Source: Udeniomyces pyricola
Taxonomy: Eukaryota; Basidiomycota; Tremellomycetes; Cystofilobasidiales; Mrakiaceae
Direction: 5' to 3'
DNA: 64,000 nucleotides
Assembly (NCBI GenBank): GCA_039545295.1
Contig: BCIK01000004.1
Coordinates: forward strand, 1,117,389-1,181,388
In this document: one piece after another, positions 58,577 to 64,000 of the stretch
Position numbering within the stretch: position 1 is the stretch's first letter
How the letters are laid out: the number at the start of each line of letters is the position of its first letter
The notes under the pieces: model-generated
What the model was told of the DNA's origin: nothing
What the model saw: only the letters and a program-made list of their open reading frames with translations
Database searches by the model: none
Made by a program: the position numbers and the translations under genes

Positions 58577-60426
58577 TCAGCTCGTCCGCGTATAGTCCAC
58601 AACGGCTCCAGCCGCAGACAACTGAGGCCAAAGCGCATGTTCTTCCCCCAAGACGTAACTCAGTGGGCGCGTTTGATAAATGTTTGGGAGAGTTTCGATC
58701 TGTGGGAGAAACGCGAAGCAATAGGTGAACGGGAGTTTGAAAATGAGATATATATATATAAGCTTCTTGAGCTCGACAAGTGGGAGGGACGAAGATGAAT
58801 GTGACTCACGAGGGAGATGATGTCATCGAGAAGGTGCGCTTGTCCGACACTCATTCCGTGTGGGTTGGAATATCCTATGTGGGTCACGTGGACGTGGAAA
58901 TGGTCTTGTTGCAGAAGAATTGATGAAGTTTGGAAAGAGATAAGATCGAAGGAAGTTGTTACTCAGTATGTATGGAAAGGAAACAGCCTCTATCTATCCG
59001 CCGCCCCATACCAACTTCCTATGAGTCACGAGCCATGAAACAGAAGGAAGTAATACTTACAGTAACTAGGCAGATAGTGCACGAAAAATCTGAGTTGACC
59101 CCGTTCAATCTCAGGGTATTTGGCAAGTATTTCGGCTTCGCCGGTCGCACGCATTGACCGAAGGAGCGGGAGATGACTTGTGGTCAGACTACGAAGGGAT
59201 TGGATAGGAGTATGAGAGATGAGGGTTATGTAAAGGTCCGATAAAGTACTACAAGTTCACAGCAGATCAGGATCAGGGACGGGGTATAGAGAGAAAGTAG
59301 TGTCAAATTTGGAACAGAACGACAACCACGAGACCAAAAGAATAGAACGAAAACAAGGGAAGAACGTACGATCGATCCCATTTAGCATCGGGGATCATGA
59401 CGAATCCACCCCCAACGCTCTCTCGTTCGCCGAGGGGCGTGCGATAGACGACAGCGTCTTGCTCGGAGATACCATCAAGGATGTTAGTGACCCATTGTGT
59501 GCGAGAAAGGGGAAGAGACGCGATGTATGGCGCGTGAATGGCTGTATAGAGCGCTGGGGTTTCGTAGATCATGTGGGTGCGTTGCTTCGTATACTGATAA
59601 GGTGAGAATCCAAGAGAATTATATCGTGGAAGAAAAAGAGAGGGCCAAATACGATGCGAAAGTGAAGAGTAAGCGGTAAATTCAAAGGTATGACAGGGAC
59701 AAGATCAAACAAGACGCTTTCTTTACCTTTCGGATGTGTGTCTCTGTCGCAGGAAAGATAACCTGCCCAAGCCAAAGCCGACTCCACCTTTGGTCAGCCA
59801 CATATAATTCCCCAAGTCATGACTCCAGCCAGCTTTCGGGTAAGCTTGAATTCAACAGACCATCAACTTGACGTCGGCCCCCCGACTTGGACCGAACCAA
59901 CCCGTCGCCCAATGGTACTGATGCGATACAAACCCATTTCAGCCGGCCAACCTGTTAGCCTGTGTATCAACCTTGCGAAGGGATCTGGACTGAACAGCCT
60001 AACAATATCATTCCCTCCCGTCACGTCTATCCTGTCTAATCGCCCCATCAGCATCTCGCCGACATTTTCCCCTCCGTTGTCCTGGTCATCATTGCGCGAC
60101 GATGAGGAAACTGTATCGAATGCTGTTTTCTCCATTTTGACGATCGCATCCTGGCGACTCGTGGATTCGTCATCATCTGTTCCGGTTGATACAGCAGGAA
60201 GTGTACCTAGAAGGAAGATAGTTCGAGTCAAAGGATCTAAGAAAGAACATCGGGAGGACGCGGATCAGTCATGACACCAAATCCGATGGTCGACGTCGAG
60301 AATCCTTGGGAGATTCCGCAAGCAAGCGACGGGAGAGAACGCACCGTTGTTGAGAACACGGGTGAGGCGAAAAGCGTGAGCTTGGGAGAGGGTGAGATTG
60401 CTAGTGGTAGGTTTGGAAGCGGTCAT
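58577..60426 (-). CDS. DCS1: Scavenger mRNA-decapping enzyme DcpS
   Basis: HIT-family pyrophosphatase that hydrolyses the m7G cap left after 3'-5' mRNA decay. Exons, transcript order: 60345-60426, 60004-60236, (unresolved piece possible), 59727-59762, 59370-59593, 59061-59248, 58810-58904, 58577-58699. Starts MTASKPTTSN. N-terminal domain: RTIFLLGTLP, DAIVKMEKTAF, then VIFPATETHIRK-YTKQRTHMIYETP. Linker and C-terminal domain: IASLPLSRTQWVTNIL, GFVMIPDAKWD, LRFFVHYLPSY and the catalytic histidine triad in YHFHVHVTHIGY, followed by HLLDDIISL. Tail: LGEEHALWPQL. The exons as listed join in phase to about 346 aa. That lacks the short stretch that usually separates the NDI and V-I-F-PAT segments, so a small exon in 59763-60003 may be missing. 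Confidence 0.93.
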
Positions 60427-60870
60427 GATTAGCAGATGGTGGTACTGAGGTAATTGAAAGTGTATGACCACAAGGGGTTCACACGTCGGACATGAGCGTA
60501 TTTCGCTTTCTCTCCTTTAAAATCAAGGAGCCCGTCCTCGTCGCGTAACGCGTCGAATTTGCTTCAAGTCTAACATGCCACTCACCTCTCGGTCATACTT
60601 TGTGCATCCCATAGGTGATCTGTGGCTCTCCGAGTTGTGGAAATCCTGCCAGTCATCACAAGTTTCCAAGGAAGATGCTCAAGTCCGATCTACAAATCAA
60701 GTCGTCGTTTCCCTCAGTTGCCGCGCGCGCGACCCTCCTTCTTCCACACACTTGAACTCGCTTGTTCACTCAATAAACCCATACATCTTGCACCACGACA
60801 GACCTCTGGCTCCCTCCAAGCCACCGACGTGAGCACTCGCAAGAGTCAAAACCCAAAATCCACTGCACTC
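60427..60870. other. Upstream region of DcpS
   Basis: 444 bases between the DcpS start and the CFT1 stop, both on minus. No gene; CT-rich on the plus strand near 60730-60870. Confidence 0.5.
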
Positions 60871-63800
60871 CTACCAAACCGCCCGAACCTCCTCCAAGTC
60901 ATCCAACACCTCATCGACCGACGTGCCAATCTGTTTAGTGATCGTCTCCTGTTGAGCCCAAGGTAAGAGTGGGAAAGTCGAGTACAACAGGTCGCCATCA
61001 AGAACCCCACGCACTAAGGGTCGGGGAACGGTGTCGTTGCGGACGATTCTATTAGGGTTACATATGTTTTTATTGAAGGAGGAAATAAGGTAGATGTAGA
61101 TGAAAAGATTAATCGGATCGACCGATCAGTCAATGGAACATTGTCCAGAAACAAGCCAAACAACCGCCGCACCCAGGACTTGAGGCAAATAGGAAGAAAA
61201 GCTTGAGCACGTACCGGAAAGCGCGTGGGTTCAATCCGGACACGTGCTGGATGCTTCGCAGGATCTGGCCTTGGAGAAGCGAAAGGCGCTTATAAATCTG
61301 CTCTGGAACAGTGATGAGAGTACTGATAGATCCATCGACCCCGGCTGATTGGAATGCAATGTATAAGGATCATGTCCGAGAAGAAGAAGCAAAGGAGGGT
61401 TTGTTGAGCTTAGAATGCACATTCGCTAGCATGTACCGATACAACAAAGGAACGTCTCGAGAACAGAGGGGCTAGATGAGCTACATACCAAGCAAGAGTT
61501 GGGATTGAGGTGCGATCAACTCTTCCTCCGTCGTCCTCCTCGCAATTGTCGCGACCGACGAAACCTCAGTTCCGACATGAATTTCCGTCTTTCGCACAAG
61601 CTTAAGTCCTCCATCCGATTCGATATCTGCTCGAGACCGCATCGACGAACCAGGACGCATAACGGACGTCGTTGCATCAGCATGAGCCTGAGATCGGGTG
61701 AAAATCTTGCGCTAAACGTTCCAAAAGAGACGAAGGCGAAATGACAAAACGGGAATGAACACTTACGTGCCGGTTCGAAATCCATGATGCGCAAGTGACC
61801 TTCGTCGTCGAGGACGACAATACCGAGCTGACCTGAGCCAAAGAGAAAATCGGCTGAGGTCACATGAAGGTTATTGTAGTCCTTTGACAGAGCGACCAGT
61901 TTGAAAGGGTTTTCCTATACGTCCGGACATATATGGAAGAGCGTATGTGAATATGTAGCCAACAGGTGGTATCAGTCAGTTCAGAGCGGGCGAGAAAAAG
62001 AGAAGAAAAGACGGAGAGCGAATCGAAGACAGAGGGATTTCGAACCTGGAATGCCAAAAACGTCACGCTTCGAACGATATCGCCGAGGAGGATGAGATTC
62101 TTCATCACCCGGATGGAGGTGACGTAGATTGACACATCGAGGAAGGCGAGTCCCAGAAGCCGTTCGTCATAATCAAACCCTCGGATATATACCTGTAGGA
62201 TTGGATTCCCAAATCGCGGATGGTTTCATCAGTCGTTAGCTAGACATGCCCTTGGGAGCGACGCGAGTGCTGAATGGTGAGGCGCACCTTTTGAGCCATG
62301 GAAGAGATGAGGTAACCGTTGATATTGGCCAGTGCCGTCACAGCGCCTTTTGAATCGTCTTGGCAAAGTAGCTTGAGGCGGTACTTGCGTTGCGGACGGT
62401 TTGGATCCGGTACGACTTCCACCACCTCGAAGATATACGTCTGGAAACGCTCGCAAGAAGAATATCGATCAGTGTCTCGGTCACGACTTCTCCTGCATTG
62501 ATTTCTTACTTTGTTCGAGTGGGTATTGATGACGACGACGTACGGCTCCTCGCGCCTGCAAGTCCTCTCCCCGGGAGATGCCCGTTCCGACCGCGATGTA
62601 GTCCTTTCGGCCGCTTGGCACCGACTTGGTCTCCAAATTAACTGATTCCAAAGCCAGAATCGTCTCGTTATCGGCAAACTCATATCTACGACGAATCGAA
62701 AGACGACAGGAGCGTTAGTGGAAAATTCGAACTCTTGATTGATTAGGTTTTAGGTGACAGAAAAAAAAAAAAAAAAAAAACTGAGGAAGGAACGTACCCG
62801 TGGATGACTTCTCCGGTAGCAAAGTGAACAAGCTCAAGCGACGAGCGCTCGCTCAGAGGAAGGAGTTTTGGGTCGTCTAGAAGAAAGAGATATAGGCCGA
62901 CAAAAAAAAACTCCGATAAATGTCAGATATAAGCCAGGCCATAAGCCGTCAGATGCCAGGCAGCACTCATAACCCCAACCATCGCTATTTCTACATGACA
63001 CAGGCCGCAAGAGAAGACTGACAACTCTTATGCTCCACTCGATTCTCTTCTTCATCAAAGATCTCGAATGGCACCTGGAACAAGCCGGCAGCGACGACGT
63101 GTTGTGAAGGTGGATCGAACGCGACGTGGGTATACGTCCGTTCACTGACAAGTCGCTTGAGAGGTTGAGTCTGGCCGATTGTGATTTCTGATGGGAAGGT
63201 GAGGAGGTTGCAGCCCTGCATTGTTGAAAACGAAAGGTGTTGGCAAGACGAAGCAAAAGTGGTAGGAAAGGGGGGGGGAGTCCAGTTCGAGATCAGGATG
63301 TGTATTTATGTAGATGAATGATTCTGCTCGATGAAACAGTGTAGGCAAGTGAATAAACCAAGACAAAGGAAAGAGACATAGGAGCGGACCTCATCATTGG
63401 TCAACAGGTAATCTGCGCCCCCTCCATACATGGTAGTTTTGGTGAACGCGTGCACCATCCGTTCGTCGACACTGTACAGCGTCACTGCCGACGTCTCGCT
63501 CTTCATCACCCAGAATGGCAAGTCACCCGTAAGGAAGAGGCCCGAATGCCCTTGGATATTCTTAAACGGGCAAAGTGACCATGGAATGATGGGTTCATCA
63601 GACGAAGGGTCGTCAGGTGGCCGAATCACACGAGAGAGGACTTTGACCAAGTTAATTTGCAGCGAAGGGCGGGAGGCGGATGGAAGAGTGGCCGCCGAGG
63701 CAGAAGAGAATACAGGGGTGATGGAGTAGGCCGTCAAATGACCCGAATTGGTGAGGACCTAGAATAAATAAAGTCGGATAATGCATACGTTAGGACTCGG

Positions 63801-64000
63801 CCGTCGAATTTGCAACAGAGCGGATATGGACAGAGAAGGTACGGACAAGAAGATGGGGTTCTGGGCTCTGATTGCCTATTGAGGCTATAGTAAGCTGATG
63901 GAAGGGGGGTTCCGACAATTCGACCAGTTCAGAAGCCGAGTCCGCCGATGAAAGGAGGACATCCACCGCAGCTGATGGGAGTGAGGCAAATGCGGTTGAA
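60871..64000 (-). CDS. CFT1: CFT1/CPSF160, C-terminal part (runs off right edge)
   Basis: Largest subunit of the cleavage and polyadenylation factor; scaffold of pre-mRNA 3'-end processing. The 5' part is beyond the window. Exons: 63847->64000, 63390-63758, 63026-63215, 62798-62876, 62544-62685, 62288-62440, 62046-62192, 61767-61914, 61489-61626, 61215-61344, 60871-61048, all in phase where checked. Landmarks: GHSGLFLTGDLPFWVMKS, QPLKRLVSERTYTHVAFDP, YIAVGTGISRGEDLQARG-TYIFEVVEVV, GYLISSMAQK-VYIRGFDYDER, DIVRSVTFLAFQ, GQLGIVVLDDEGHLRIM, KTEIHVGTEVSSVATI, the CPSF_A end with GSISTLITVPEQIYKRLSLL and HVSGLNPRAFR, and the C-terminus IGTSVDEVLDDLEEVRAVW. The chain is the MMS1/CPSF_A type with beta-propellers, and the order of motifs follows CPSF160 rather than DDB1. 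An intron at 62686-62797 holds a 20-base A run. Confidence 0.95.
62761..62780. repeat. A homopolymer in a CFT1 intron
   Basis: At least 20 consecutive A on the plus strand, so a T run near the acceptor side in the sense of the minus-strand gene. Confidence 0.95.

Noticed and set aside
61200..61240. GGTTCAATCC-like box suggesting a tRNA gene
   Set aside because: It lies inside a CFT1 coding exon, and no matching A box or cloverleaf arms are visible. I found no tRNA gene in the window.

Overview
This is a eukaryotic window, almost certainly the nuclear genome of a basidiomycete fungus, most likely a yeast-like Agaricomycotina/Tremellomycete (inference). The signs are genes cut by many short GT-AG introns, several exons of 5-25 nt, Ser/Pro-rich low-complexity tails, and a purely fungal gene set (fungal_trans factor, mitochondrial NADH kinase, Exo5, CSC1-type channel, GH1 enzyme). 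There are no operons, IS elements, CRISPR arrays or rRNA. I built the gene models by hand from splice sites, reading phase and family motifs. In most genes every exon joins in phase; the exceptions are stated in the entries.

Layout. Bases 1-9,010: 3' part of an aquaporin (+), a 13-exon GH1 beta-glucosidase (-), and a coiled-coil/low-complexity protein (-). 9,724-20,915: EB1/Bim1 microtubule plus-end protein (+), an HSF-domain transcription factor (-), and a mitochondrial NADH kinase (-). 21,623-31,127: a coiled-coil protein (-), exonuclease V (+), mitochondrial ribosomal protein uL16m (-), and APC11 RING subunit (+). 32,340-38,328: a multipass membrane protein (-), a small Ser-rich protein (-), and a Kelch-repeat protein (+). 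39,101-54,617: a fungal_trans-domain transcription factor (+), a 24-exon CSC1/OSCA-type channel of about 1,692 aa (+), and an Mpp6-type exosome cofactor (+). 55,407-64,000: a BRCT-domain protein (-), scavenger decapping enzyme DcpS (-), and the C-terminal half of CFT1/CPSF160 (-), cut by the right edge.

The genes are mostly housekeeping and functionally unrelated, though three act in mRNA 3'-end formation or decay (CFT1, DcpS, Mpp6) within about 11 kb. Intergenic spaces are 0.3-1.7 kb and hold homopolymers, dinucleotide repeats and unresolved bases, but no gene I can defend.

The most notable observations are three micro-exons (5, 11 and 16 nt) needed to restore the GH1 enzyme, an Exo5 with inserted ubiquitin-interacting-like and SAP-like segments, a fungal_trans regulator whose Zn2Cys6 domain appears broken, and an HSF DNA-binding domain spread over six exons with a 17-nt micro-exon. 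I found no convincing wholly new system.
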